NCBI GenBank assembly: GCA_900754115.1
Contig: CAAEBM010000035.1
Location: forward strand, 62,001-126,000
Source of the DNA: Bacilli bacterium
GTDB lineage: Bacteria > Bacillota_I > Bacilli_A > RFN20 > CAG-631
Length of the DNA stretch: 64,000 bases
Direction of reading: 5' to 3'
The translations under genes were made by a program, and so were the position numbers. The notes beneath the pieces were generated by a model, which was not told where the DNA came from, ran no database searches, and worked only from the letters and a program-made list of their open reading frames with translations. Positions 25,817 through 34,077 of the stretch are shown here, piece by piece. Each line of letters opens with the position of its first letter. The first letter of the stretch is position 1.

Positions 25817-26073
25817 TATTTCACCTACCTTGTTATTCCTATAACAATCATATGTGCTTTTTTTTGTTTTCATAACTTTTATAAAAAAATTAGTTTAATA
25901 AAAAGATAAAAAGTTCAATTTTAAACATTTTTTTGACAATTTTAAAATAACTACAAAAAAATGCAAAAAAAACAATAAGAGACAAAAGTGTTTTGATAAT
26001 ATTTTTCACCAGTTTGTTCTACTTTGGAAAAAGTCAATAAATTATATTTTATAAAATCAAAAGAAGGGTTCAT
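25817..26073. other. Gene-free, very AT-rich interval upstream of spmA
   Basis: No convincing reading frame on either strand. A TTGACA hexamer occurs near 25931-25936 on the plus strand, but no good -10 box follows it. The spmA promoter must lie in this stretch; a forespore sigma-factor box could not be assigned with confidence. Confidence 0.4.
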
Positions 26074-26187
26074 GTGAAAACAATTAATTGTGATTCATAT
26101 CTTAATCAAATAATTCATTTTAGAAATTCATTAGGACTTAAGATTGAAAAAACCCTAAAAAAAACGACAAATTATCAATTTTATTAA
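26074..26187 (+). CDS. Candidate small protein of 37 residues
   Basis: A GTG-started frame with a plausible ribosome-binding site (AGAAGGG, about 7 bases before) encodes 37 residues beginning MKTINCDSYLNQIIHF and ending TNYQFY. It lies in the spmA-dac interval, opposite in direction to both. I recognise no family. The composition is not obviously non-coding, but an open frame of this size is expected by chance in such DNA. Confidence 0.25.
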   Translation: MKTINCDSYLNQIIHFRNSLGLKIEKTLKKTTNYQFY

Positions 26188-26198
26188 ATTTTATAAAA

Positions 26199-27215
26199 TC
26201 ACTTTTTTGTAGGTAAACAATATAAATCAATTGTCAAAGTTTCTAAAACATATCCAAACTGATCTTGTAAATTAATTTGTATTTTTTTACTACCATTTTG
26301 AATTTCATATTTTAAGTAAAGATTTTTTAAATCGGAAGCAGCCATAATGACATATTCTTTTTCTACTTTAACACAATAAGAATCAATAAAATTTTCTCCT
26401 GCTTTTAAGGCAATTATTCCTATATAATCAGCAAAATATTTTTGATAAAGACTTTTATGTACATTAAAATCATTTCCACAATTTAATGTGACAACTACTA
26501 ATTCTAAATCATCTTGCTTTGCACTAGTCACAAGCGTTCTTTTTGCTAATTTTGTATATCCAGTCTTTCCACCTGTTGTGCAATCATAAAGTTGAAATAA
26601 ACGATTTTTATTTTTATAATTTTTATATTGCTTAGCAGAGGTAATTTGTCGATAAATTGGATTATTTAAAGCATAAGCATGTAATAGAGCCATATCATAG
26701 GCCGAAGAAAGATTTCCTCCATCTTCTTCATCTAAACCATGAGGATTTTTAAATAAAGTGTTTTCCATATTTAATAATCTAGCTTTTTGATTCATCATAT
26801 CGACAAAGTTTTCAACACTTCCACCTACATGGATTGCAATACTGACTGCTGCATCATTTCCACTTCTTAAAATCAATCCATAAAGTAAATCCATTATAGG
26901 AATTTGGTCTCCCTGTTGAATATAGAGCATACTGCCATAAACTTGACTAATTTCTTCAGGAATGGTAACTATATCCTCTAAATTGACATTTTCAATGGCT
27001 ACAATGGCGGTCATGATTTTAGAAATACTAGCAACACTCCGACTTTCATGCATATCTTTACTTTCTAAAACTTTATAAGTACTTCTTTCCATTACCACAT
27101 AACTTGAACATACAATAGGGACGGTTGAAGTTGGAATAGAGACGCTTTCTTGCTTAAAAGTAGGAATAAAAAATAAACCTAAGGAACAAAGAAAAATGAG
27201 TAGAATTTGTTTCAT
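26199..27215 (-). CDS. Serine-type D-Ala-D-Ala carboxypeptidase (DacB/DacF type)
   Basis: A low-molecular-weight penicillin-binding protein that trims peptidoglycan stem peptides. The 338 residues have a signal peptide (1-20), the S-x-x-K motif in ASISKIMTA near 64, S-x-N in LRSGNDAAVS near 117 and KTG in TGGKTGYTKLAKR near 215, followed by the small C-terminal beta domain. Synteny with spmA/spmB points to the spore-cortex enzyme DacB, but sequence alone does not separate DacB from DacA/DacF. It is divergent from the ATP-grasp pair. The stop is TGA. Confidence 0.9.
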   Translation of the reverse strand: MKQILLIFLCSLGLFFIPTFKQESVSIPTSTVPIVCSSYVVMERSTYKVLESKDMHESRSVASISKIMTAIVAIENVNLEDIVTIPEEISQVYGSMLYIQQGDQIPIMDLLYGLILRSGNDAAVSIAIHVGGSVENFVDMMNQKARLLNMENTLFKNPHGLDEEDGGNLSSAYDMALLHAYALNNPIYRQITSAKQYKNYKNKNRLFQLYDCTTGGKTGYTKLAKRTLVTSAKQDDLELVVVTLNCGNDFNVHKSLYQKYFADYIGIIALKAGENFIDSYCVKVEKEYVIMAASDLKNLYLKYEIQNGSKKIQINLQDQFGYVLETLTIDLYCLPTKK

Positions 27216-27323
27216 ATCATCACCCTAAAAAAGTATATGATAAATTTTTTATATTCATGTATGAGAAAAGAATGTTTTTATGCTATACTACTTTAGAAAG
27301 AAAAACGAAAAGAAGGGACTTTT

Positions 27324-28190
27324 ATGCGTGGTTATTTAGTGATTAATGCTTTTTTACAAACAAAAAAATTTATAGAAATTCAAGAAATGTTACTTTCTTC
27401 TTTTCAAAAACGAAATGTTCAGATACAAATGAAAACGAATGTAGAACTCATGGTCCTGATTCAAAGTAAAGACAAATTAGATGTGGACTTCGTTTTATTT
27501 TGGGATAAAGATGTTTTTTTGGCAAAACATATAGAAAATCAAGGAATTCGTGTCTTTAATTCTTCTAAGGTAATTGAAATTTGCGATGATAAAGGATTAA
27601 CTGCTTTATATTTAGAAAACGAAAATATCCCTATGCCAAAAACTATTTTAGCCCCTTTTAGTTATCAAAACATTGGTTACCCTGATTTATCATTTTTAAA
27701 TCATGTTTTAAAAGAATTATCTTTTCCCATAGTTGTAAAAGAAAACAAGGGTTCTTTTGGCCAACAAGTCTATTTAGCACAAAATCAAGAAGAATTACAA
27801 GAAATCGTTTCAAAAATTGGTTGTAAAAATATTTTATTTCAAGAATATATCAAAAGTAGTCATCATCAAGACGTTCGTCTATATGTCATTGGAAAAAAAG
27901 TGGTTTTATCGGTTAAACGCATTGCAAAAGGAAATGATTTTCGTAGCAATGTAACCCATGGAGGAACGATGATTCCTTTTCAACCCGATTTATCTTATAT
28001 TGAGTTAGCTGAAAAAGTTGCTACGATTTTAAACGTGGACTTTGCAGGAATTGATCTTTTGATTGGACAAAATGGACAACCTTTATTTTGTGAAATTAAT
28101 TCTAATGCTCATTTTAAAAATGTTTATTTAGCAACAGGTATTGATTTATCAGTTTTATTAGTAGATTATATTTTGGAGCAACTATCATGA
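27324..28190 (+). CDS. RimK-type ATP-grasp ligase, first of a tandem pair
   Basis: A 288-residue ATP-grasp enzyme, a family that joins a carboxylate to an amine via acyl phosphate. The ATP-binding parts are visible: FPIVVKENKGSFGQQVYL near 131-148, ILFQEYIKSS near 171, DVRLYVIGKKVVLSVKR near 184, THGG near 212, and the metal site in CEINSNAHFKN near 255. RimK-like enzymes act as peptide or amino-acid ligases (for example glutamate ligases); the substrate here is unknown. The start ATG follows AGAAGGG. An extended -10 (TGCTATACT) is about 35 bases upstream. It overlaps the next gene by 4 bases. Confidence 0.8.
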   Translation: MRGYLVINAFLQTKKFIEIQEMLLSSFQKRNVQIQMKTNVELMVLIQSKDKLDVDFVLFWDKDVFLAKHIENQGIRVFNSSKVIEICDDKGLTALYLENENIPMPKTILAPFSYQNIGYPDLSFLNHVLKELSFPIVVKENKGSFGQQVYLAQNQEELQEIVSKIGCKNILFQEYIKSSHHQDVRLYVIGKKVVLSVKRIAKGNDFRSNVTHGGTMIPFQPDLSYIELAEKVATILNVDFAGIDLLIGQNGQPLFCEINSNAHFKNVYLATGIDLSVLLVDYILEQLS

Positions 28191-28999
28191 ACATTTGGAT
28201 TGTCTATGATACAGAACGATATCAAAAAAATCAAGTTTTTGCCGATAAATTAAAAGATGCTTTTTTTCAAAGAAATTTAGAAGCAAAAGTGGTCATTATT
28301 GATGATCTTTTAAATATCCCTTTCCCCTTACCTGATATTGCTATCATGCGAGTGATTAATCCTGAATTGAGTGCTTTTTTTACTAAACATCATGTATACA
28401 TTCAAAACAAAGAACCTGTAAGTCGTATAACCAATGATAAATACAAAACCTATCAATATTTAGAAAAAATTGTCCCTATGGCTAAAACTTATTTAATTGA
28501 TGCTACAATGCAATCTTTTTTACTTCCCTTTCCTTTTATTTTAAAGTCATTAGATGGACATGGAGGGCAAGAAGTATTTTATGTTCAAAACCTAAAAGAG
28601 GTACAAAATGCTTTCAAACAGACACAAAAAAAGAAAATGATTATTCAAGAAGTCATTGAAGATTGGGGAAAAGATTTGCGGGTATATGTTTTACATGATC
28701 AAATCCTTTGTGCAATGCTCCGCACTTCCAAAACAAGCTTTAAAAGCAATTTTTCTTTAGGAGGAAACGCCAGTTTATATGTTTTAAATCAAAAAGAAAA
28801 ACAACTCATCAAAAAAATTATTAAACAATTTGATTTTGGTTTAGTTGGCATTGATTTTTTATTTAAAAACAACCAACTCATCTTAAATGAAATAGAAGAT
28901 GTCGTCGGTTGTCGAATGGTTTATCAATATACCAATATTGATATTGCTTTTCAATATGTAGATTATATTTTAAAAGATTACACCTTTTTTAAAGGATAA
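28187..28999 (+). CDS. RimK-type ATP-grasp ligase, second of a tandem pair
   Basis: 270 residues with the same fold as the preceding gene but clearly diverged. ATP-grasp segments are FPFILKSLDGHGGQEVF near 115, MIIQEVIEDWGKDLRVYVL near 151, and the metal-binding end FGLVGIDFLF...LNEIEDVVGCRMVYQ near 222-248. The start ATG overlaps the previous stop, so both proteins are likely made in fixed ratio. The pairing suggests sequential ligations or a heteromer. Its end overlaps, tail to tail, the end of the hypothetical gene after parB by 22 bases. Confidence 0.78.
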   Translation: MNIWIVYDTERYQKNQVFADKLKDAFFQRNLEAKVVIIDDLLNIPFPLPDIAIMRVINPELSAFFTKHHVYIQNKEPVSRITNDKYKTYQYLEKIVPMAKTYLIDATMQSFLLPFPFILKSLDGHGGQEVFYVQNLKEVQNAFKQTQKKKMIIQEVIEDWGKDLRVYVLHDQILCAMLRTSKTSFKSNFSLGGNASLYVLNQKEKQLIKKIIKQFDFGLVGIDFLFKNNQLILNEIEDVVGCRMVYQYTNIDIAFQYVDYILKDYTFFKG

Positions 29000-29478
29000 T
29001 GCTCATTTAAATATTGCATTGTTTTTTCAATTAATAAATCATCAAAGGTATAATGATTGATTAAATCCTTTTTATGTAAAAACAAAAAAGGAACTTCCAT
29101 TTCTTGAGCTTGTTTTTTTAATTGATTTTGTAAAAAAACATCTTGAATATGTGCAATTAAAGGAATTTTAGGGTAAAGAAGCGGTATTTCTTTAACATCT
29201 ACTTCTTTTTGAATCACTTGAAGTATAGGATAACAAATCCGATATTGACTTGCATTAAGAAAAATATAATCTACTCGATGTTTTTTACACAAGACAAAAA
29301 AATCCTCAATGGTCATTTCATTGATTTGTTTTTCATTGATAGTCCACGATTTTGTCCAAAAATCCATAGTTGCAACGCTAGCTCCTTGTTGAATGAGTTG
29401 TTTTGTAAGTTTTATCAACCATTGTGGAGTTGCATAGGTAACGATACATTTAAAAGTTAAAAAAAGAAAGTCATTCAT
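28978..29478 (-). CDS. Protein of unknown function downstream of parB
   Basis: 166 residues, start ATG overlapping the parB stop by 8 bases, so it is the third gene of the parA-parB transcript. I recognise no family. The sequence alternates beta and alpha predictions (TFKCIVTYATPQWLIKLTKQLIQQ..., then VDYIFLNASQYR, IPLIAHIQDVFL and VPFLFLHKKDLI), as in a small Rossmann-like domain. It has no signal peptide, membrane segment, P-loop or zinc motif. The coupling to parB suggests a chromosome-segregation or sporulation context but does not prove it. Confidence 0.55.
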   Translation of the reverse strand: MNDFLFLTFKCIVTYATPQWLIKLTKQLIQQGASVATMDFWTKSWTINEKQINEMTIEDFFVLCKKHRVDYIFLNASQYRICYPILQVIQKEVDVKEIPLLYPKIPLIAHIQDVFLQNQLKKQAQEMEVPFLFLHKKDLINHYTFDDLLIEKTMQYLNEHYPLKKV

Positions 29479-30334
29479 TTTTTAATTGTTTTACAAATTG
29501 TTCTAATTCTTGAAAAGAATTAAATTTAATTTGAATTTTTTTCTCACTAATTTGAATTTTTGGATGGTTCAATTTTTTCTTTATTTCTTCTTCTAACGTT
29601 GAATATTGTTTTTCATTTTTAAAATGATGAGTTGTCGTTTTAGGTTTATAAGTTAATAATATTTTTTCTACCTCACGAACACTTAAATTTTCATAGATAA
29701 TTTGATTGGCTAATGAAACAGCTTGCTTATCATTTAATCCTACTAAAACTTTTGCATGCCCAATAGAAATCTTATCATTTAAAATATAATTTTGAACGAC
29801 TTCAGGAAGAGTTAACAATCGTAATAAATTCGCAACATGTGAACGAGGCTTTCCGACTTCTTTGGCAATTTGAACTTGTGTATACCCTAAATGTTCTTTC
29901 ATTGCCTGATAGGATTTTGCTTCTTCAATTCCATTTAAGTTTTCTCTTTGAATATTTTCTATTAAAGACAATTCCATCATTTGTTTGTCATTAAAATCAG
30001 CAATAATGGCAGGGATTGTCTCTTTTTTTGCTAAAAGGGAAGCTCTTGTTCTTCTTTCACCTGCAACAATTTCATATTGATTTTGGGCGATTTCACGAAC
30101 AATAATAGGTGTAATAACGCCATGTTTTTTTATTGAATCTGCCAATTCTTTTAGTTTTTCATCGTCAAATTTCATTCGTGGTTGAAATCGATTAGGGGAT
30201 AAACTAGATAAAGGAAGGTCAACAATATTGTTTATCTCACTATTTTCTAAAACTTGGGCTAAAGTTTTGATATTAATTCCATTTTTTTCAAAAATCTTTT
30301 CTAGATTGAGCAAATCATTTTCTTTTTCTGCCAT
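29471..30334 (-). CDS. parB: Chromosome-partitioning protein ParB (Spo0J)
   Basis: A CTP-dependent DNA clamp that loads at parS and helps segregate the origin. The 287 residues have the N-terminal ParB/CTPase domain (LSPNRFQPR near 43, GVITPIIVRE near 70, the GERRTRAS C-motif near 91 and ENIQRENLNGIEEA near 123), the helix-turn-helix YTQVQIAKEVGKPRSHVANLLRLL near 148 and the C-terminal dimerisation region. The start at ATG 30334 is 10 bases after AAAGGAG; TTG 30340 is the alternative. It overlaps the end of parA. Confidence 0.95.
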   Translation of the reverse strand: MAEKENDLLNLEKIFEKNGINIKTLAQVLENSEINNIVDLPLSSLSPNRFQPRMKFDDEKLKELADSIKKHGVITPIIVREIAQNQYEIVAGERRTRASLLAKKETIPAIIADFNDKQMMELSLIENIQRENLNGIEEAKSYQAMKEHLGYTQVQIAKEVGKPRSHVANLLRLLTLPEVVQNYILNDKISIGHAKVLVGLNDKQAVSLANQIIYENLSVREVEKILLTYKPKTTTHHFKNEKQYSTLEEEIKKKLNHPKIQISEKKIQIKFNSFQELEQFVKQLKNE

Positions 30335-31091
30335 TTTCAAGTAACTCCTTTGCTAGCTCTATATAAGCTTTTGCTCCAGAAGAATTTTTATCAAAATAGA
30401 TAATCGGTTTTCCTCTAGATTGTGCTTCACTAATTTTTACATTTCTAGGAATATTGACATTGTATACTCGTTCTTTAAAAAATTTACGAACTTCGATAGC
30501 CACTTCATTCGATAGTTTTGTCCTAGAATCATACATTGTTAGTAAAACTCCTTCAATATTTAATTTTTTATTAAAGGAACCTTGGATACGACGAATGGTT
30601 GCTAATAATTGTACTAATCCTTCTAAAGCATAATATTCACATTGAACGGGAATTAAAACACCATTACTTGCAACTAAGGCATTCATACTTAAAAGGCCTA
30701 AAGAAGGAGGGCAATCAACAATAATGTAATCATAATTTTCCTTTATTTGATCTAATTGATTTTTTAAACGATAATGTTTATTGGACTCTGCTGTGGCCAA
30801 TTCAAAATCAGCGCCTGCTAATTCAATGGTGGCAGGAATTAAATCTAAATTTTCAAATTGTGTTTTAGAAATGCATTCTGTCACATTTTTTGTATTCATT
30901 AACAAATGATAGATACTGACATTAATCATATCTTTATCAAATCCAACCCCTCTAGTTGAATTTCCTTGTGGATCAATATCTACTAATAATACTTTTTTAT
31001 TTTGTTCAACCAATGAGGCCGATAAATTAATCGCCGTTGTCGTTTTTCCAACTCCACCTTTTTGATTTGCAATTGCTAAAATCTTTGCCAC
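30315..31091 (-). CDS. parA: Chromosome-partitioning ATPase ParA (Soj)
   Basis: A Walker-type ATPase that works with ParB in origin segregation and, in Bacillus, controls DnaA. The start is GTG 31091 (MAKILAIANQKGG), 8 bases after GGAG; an upstream GTG at 31100 overlaps that site. The 258 residues show the deviant Walker A KGGVGKTTTAINL near 10, VLLVDIDPQGN near 36, Walker B YIIVDCPPSLG near 118, and IPVQCEYYALEGL near 145. A perfect TATAAT lies upstream at about 31116. The intact gene pair fits the parS-like site at 3107. Confidence 0.95.
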   Translation of the reverse strand: MAKILAIANQKGGVGKTTTAINLSASLVEQNKKVLLVDIDPQGNSTRGVGFDKDMINVSIYHLLMNTKNVTECISKTQFENLDLIPATIELAGADFELATAESNKHYRLKNQLDQIKENYDYIIVDCPPSLGLLSMNALVASNGVLIPVQCEYYALEGLVQLLATIRRIQGSFNKKLNIEGVLLTMYDSRTKLSNEVAIEVRKFFKERVYNVNIPRNVKISEAQSRGKPIIYFDKNSSGAKAYIELAKELLENGRKRK

Positions 31092-31293
31092 AATACCCAC
31101 TCCTACTTCTTTTATTTCATTATAAACGAATTCTTGTTTTTTCGCACCTTATTTTTATTTACTAAAAAAGAAAAGAAGCAAAAAAATGTTCTTTATAAGG
31201 GGTTGTTAAAAATACATTTTTTATTAAATTACGAAAAACGGGGAAATGTCATCAAAATTCGAAATGTAGTTTTTAAATTAAATCTCACAATAA

Positions 31294-31312
31294 AAGGCGT
31301 GATAACACGCCC
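31294..31312 (-). terminator. Terminator-like hairpin between the 193-residue lipoprotein gene and parA
   Basis: GGCGTG-TTAT-CACGCC followed by TTTTATTG on the minus strand, about 58 bases after the lipoprotein gene. Confidence 0.55.
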
Positions 31313-31368
31313 TGATTATTAAAAAGATAGTCTTTTTGAAAAAATTTCTTATCTATTTATTTTAATAT

Positions 31369-31950
31369 TTAAAATAAACCAGGAGTTTGTAACATTTCTT
31401 CTGTATAATAAAAGTCATATACAATATTAGTTTGATAGTTATAATTTTTATTTTTTCCTGGATCTTCAAAACCTAAAAGCATATAGTTGTTTTTATAATT
31501 CAAATTAACCACACCAACAATAGATTTGTATATACTTAAACAAACCGTTTGGTCTTGGACATCAATTTCATGAATTCCAAACATTAATTCTTGATCTGTT
31601 GTGGCATAGTTATTGATGACATTATATTTTCCTACTAAACTATGGGTGTTAAAGAAAGATTCACTATATAAAAATGGGTTTTCGATTGGAAAGTCTTTAA
31701 AAAATTCATCATATTGTTCTTTTGATGTGATAAAATACCACTCTTGTGGAAAAGCAGGATAGTTGATATCTTCTTCCTTTTCAAAAGAATGATATTGTGC
31801 CAAACTATCTAAAGTATTTTCATAGTGATAAAATGTCGGTTCTTTTCCTTTCAAATGCACATTGTATTCTTTTGATGTAGAATCATCTTGTGTTTTTTGA
31901 CACCCTGTCAATAAGATGCCGATGCCAATCCATAAAAGAATTTTTTTCAT
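31369..31950 (-). CDS. Lipoprotein of unknown function
   Basis: 193 residues with a clear lipoprotein signal: MKKILLWIGIGILLTGC, lipobox LTGC with Cys17, then a Ser/Thr/Asp linker. The mature part is rich in Tyr and Asn (for example SLVGKYNVINNYATTD and NYKNNYMLLGFED) and has no motif I recognise. The ATG is preceded by AAAAGGGGAG. It stands alone between the DUF378 gene and parA. Confidence 0.75.
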   Translation of the reverse strand: MKKILLWIGIGILLTGCQKTQDDSTSKEYNVHLKGKEPTFYHYENTLDSLAQYHSFEKEEDINYPAFPQEWYFITSKEQYDEFFKDFPIENPFLYSESFFNTHSLVGKYNVINNYATTDQELMFGIHEIDVQDQTVCLSIYKSIVGVVNLNYKNNYMLLGFEDPGKNKNYNYQTNIVYDFYYTEEMLQTPGLF

Positions 31951-32080
31951 ATTTTTCTCCCCTTTTCATTTCTTTTAAAAACATAATGAACGATTCATAA
32001 TATGGACTTAGTATTTTTTTTGTTATTTCTAATTTTAATATAACTTTTTTTTATATATTTGTCAAATTATAAAAAAAAAG

Positions 32081-32104
32081 AAAAATGATGGGGTCATCAT
32101 TTTT
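32081..32104 (-). terminator. Intrinsic terminator after the DUF378 gene
   Basis: A 10-bp stem (AAAAATGATG with CATCATTTTT), 4-base loop and a long T-rich tail on the minus strand. The hairpin covers the last codons and stop of the gene. Confidence 0.75.
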
Positions 32105-32336
32105 CATCAGTTGCATAAACTCTTTCATGTACTTCTTTAGGATGATTTAAATCCACAAAGAATAAAGCAATATTAATTAATGCGGCTAGTCCGACAAGAA
32201 CATAAATAATCCGTGTAAAGACGGTCATTTCACCAAAAATAGCAGCAACTAAATCAAAACGAAAGATGCCGACTAAGCCCCAATTGATTGCCCCAATCAA
32301 GGTTAAAGATAAAGCTGTTTTTTGAACAATATTCAT
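32097..32336 (-). CDS. DUF378 family membrane protein
   Basis: A 79-residue protein with two membrane segments (about 8-30 and 40-63). The LTLIGAINWGLVGIFRFDLVAAIFG start and FTRIIYVLVGLAAL second segment match DUF378 (YuzA-like) proteins of unknown function. The start has AAAGGAGG before the ATG. Single gene. Confidence 0.85.
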   Translation of the reverse strand: MNIVQKTALSLTLIGAINWGLVGIFRFDLVAAIFGEMTVFTRIIYVLVGLAALINIALFFVDLNHPKEVHERVYATDEK

Positions 32337-32455
32337 AGTGAACCTCCTTTATCAATCATTATTTTGGACAAAATTTATTTTTTTATTCATTACCTGTCAT
32401 AAGTTGGTAAAAGATTTCATAATTTGTGTTGAAAGAAATAGTTTGAGGTGACATC

Positions 32456-33478
32456 ATGAAAAAGAAATGGATAAAAAGAATTATTCTACTAGTTTTAATT
32501 GTTTTTTTGGTAGGTTTTGGAATTTACAAATTAGTTTCCAAAAATAGTAAAGGAATCAAATCTCAAGTTAATGAAGTAACTGAAAATCTCAATGCTTACC
32601 ATATGGAAGCCAACATGGAATTCCACAATGGAGATGATTTACGTGAATATTTAGTAAAAGTCTCTTATAAAAAAGATGGTTCTACTCCTTTATTTAGAGT
32701 TTCCTTATTTGATAAAGGTGTAAACCAAGAGCAAATCATTATTCGCAATAAAAATGGCGTCTATGTTTTAACTCCTGCATTAAATCAAGTCTACAAATTT
32801 AAGGGAGATTGGCCATTAAATGGAGCAAAACCTTATTTGTATCAATCGATGCTAGATGTATTTAAAGGAAAGTATGAACTTTCTAAATTAAAAGATGGTT
32901 ATGTCATCACTTCTACTCCATCTTATAAAAATTCTCCAAATTGGACAAAACAAGAAATGAAAATGACAACGCAATTAAAGCCCATTTGGGTACACATCTA
33001 TGATAAAGATAACAATATTGCTGTCAAAGTGACCTTCATCAAAGTCGAATTTGATCCAACTTTTGCAGAAAATTACTTTGAAGTCAGCGATAATATGACT
33101 CAAGCTAGAAGTGAATTGACAACCACTACTACCTCTACCATTAGTGATTTGCCATTATATCCTACAAATGCAATTATATCGGCCACATTAAAAGAACAAA
33201 GTGTCATTCAAGTCGGTGACATGACCCAACATATCTTAACTTATGAAGGAGAAGAAGCTTTTACTGTTGTTCAACATATTCTAGAAAGTTATGATGAAAT
33301 GGTCATTACCGAAGTGAGTGGAGAATTAATCGAAATTGCAGGAAATGTTGGTATTTTAAATACTCAACAACTTGTATATGAATACAATGGTGTAAGTTAT
33401 CATATCTATAGCGATAAATTATCTGCAAGTCAATTAGTAGAACTTGCATTAGGAATGGAAGTTGTCGCAATAAAATAA
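32456..33478 (+). CDS. LolA-like membrane-anchored protein (GerS/YdcC type)
   Basis: 340 residues: an N-terminal membrane anchor (about 7-27), then a beta-rich extracytoplasmic region compatible with the LolA-like half-barrel: YHMEANMEF, LREYLVKVSYKK, FRVSLFD, IIIRNKNGVYVLTPALNQVYKF, then WPLNGAKPYLYQSML. This pattern (hydrophobic carrier fold, GVYVLTP strand) is like Bacillota sporulation and germination proteins YdcC and GerS. It lacks a lipobox cysteine, unlike those. A Thr-rich linker (TTTTTST, near 220) leads to a second domain of about 110 residues. The start has GAGGTGA before the ATG. The function is inferred from fold resemblance only. Confidence 0.6.
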   Translation: MKKKWIKRIILLVLIVFLVGFGIYKLVSKNSKGIKSQVNEVTENLNAYHMEANMEFHNGDDLREYLVKVSYKKDGSTPLFRVSLFDKGVNQEQIIIRNKNGVYVLTPALNQVYKFKGDWPLNGAKPYLYQSMLDVFKGKYELSKLKDGYVITSTPSYKNSPNWTKQEMKMTTQLKPIWVHIYDKDNNIAVKVTFIKVEFDPTFAENYFEVSDNMTQARSELTTTTTSTISDLPLYPTNAIISATLKEQSVIQVGDMTQHILTYEGEEAFTVVQHILESYDEMVITEVSGELIEIAGNVGILNTQQLVYEYNGVSYHIYSDKLSASQLVELALGMEVVAIK

Positions 33479-33482
33479 TATT

Positions 33483-33517
33483 AAAAAAAGATTTTATACT
33501 CATAAAATCTTTTTTGC
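33483..33517 (+). terminator. Intrinsic terminator after the LolA-like gene
   Basis: A stem of AAAAAAGATTTTAT and ATAAAATCTTTTTT with a 4-base loop, directly after the stop codon. Confidence 0.75.
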
Positions 33518-33542
33518 TTTTTTTGACAAAATTAGATATAAT
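33514..33542 (+). promoter_or_regulatory. Promoter of the 136-residue membrane protein gene
   Basis: -35 TTGCTT (33514-33519) and -10 TATAAT (33537-33542), 17-base spacer, beginning in the T-tract of the preceding terminator. Confidence 0.5.
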
Positions 33543-33571
33543 TAGAGCGCTATAAAAAGGAGTGTTTTTCT

Positions 33572-33982
33572 ATGAGTAAAGGAATGGGTATATTAACATC
33601 TTTATTATTGCTTATTGCAGGAGTAGCTATCTTTGTATTTTTGCCCGTTTTTCAAATCGATCTTGGTACTCAAGCAGTTGAAGGAGAACCTTTGATTGAT
33701 TTTTATAAAGAACTGGTTCAAGATATCAAAGGTCTAATTGAATCTAAACCTTCTGCTAAATTTTATATTGCTATTATTGGTTTACCTTTAGCTATTTTGC
33801 TTGTCGGTGGTGGATTCAAAGGGATTTTTAGTGGCGTTTTAGGAATCATTTCTTTAGTCTTTTTTAAAGATGTTTGCTTTGGCCAATTAATGAATTATTC
33901 CATTGGTGGAATTGCTTTATTTGTAATATTTGGATTATCTATATTATTTGGTTTAATGCGAATGCTAAAAAGAAATGAATAG
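33572..33982 (+). CDS. Small integral membrane protein of unknown function
   Basis: 136 residues with three or four membrane segments (about 7-28, 66-83, 85-100 and 108-130) and a short charged loop between the first two. I recognise no family. The ATG is preceded by AAGGAG. The gene has its own promoter and terminator. Confidence 0.65.
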   Translation: MSKGMGILTSLLLLIAGVAIFVFLPVFQIDLGTQAVEGEPLIDFYKELVQDIKGLIESKPSAKFYIAIIGLPLAILLVGGGFKGIFSGVLGIISLVFFKDVCFGQLMNYSIGGIALFVIFGLSILFGLMRMLKRNE

Positions 33983-33983
33983 T

Positions 33984-34020
33984 AAAAATGTAGACACGAA
34001 AAAAGTGCCTACATTTTTTT
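33984..34020 (+). terminator. Intrinsic terminator after the membrane protein gene
   Basis: AAAATGTAGACAC pairs with GTGCCTACATTTT (one mismatch), loop GAAAAAA, followed by T residues. Confidence 0.65.
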
Positions 34021-34077
34021 ATTTAAAATAAATTAATTCTTAACATGTTTGATTGTGAACTATGCACATTTTTATTA

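Noticed and set aside
31134..31322. Plus-strand frame of 62 residues upstream of parA
   Set aside because: TTG-type start without a ribosome-binding site, composition like the AT-rich spacer, and its end runs through a terminator hairpin.
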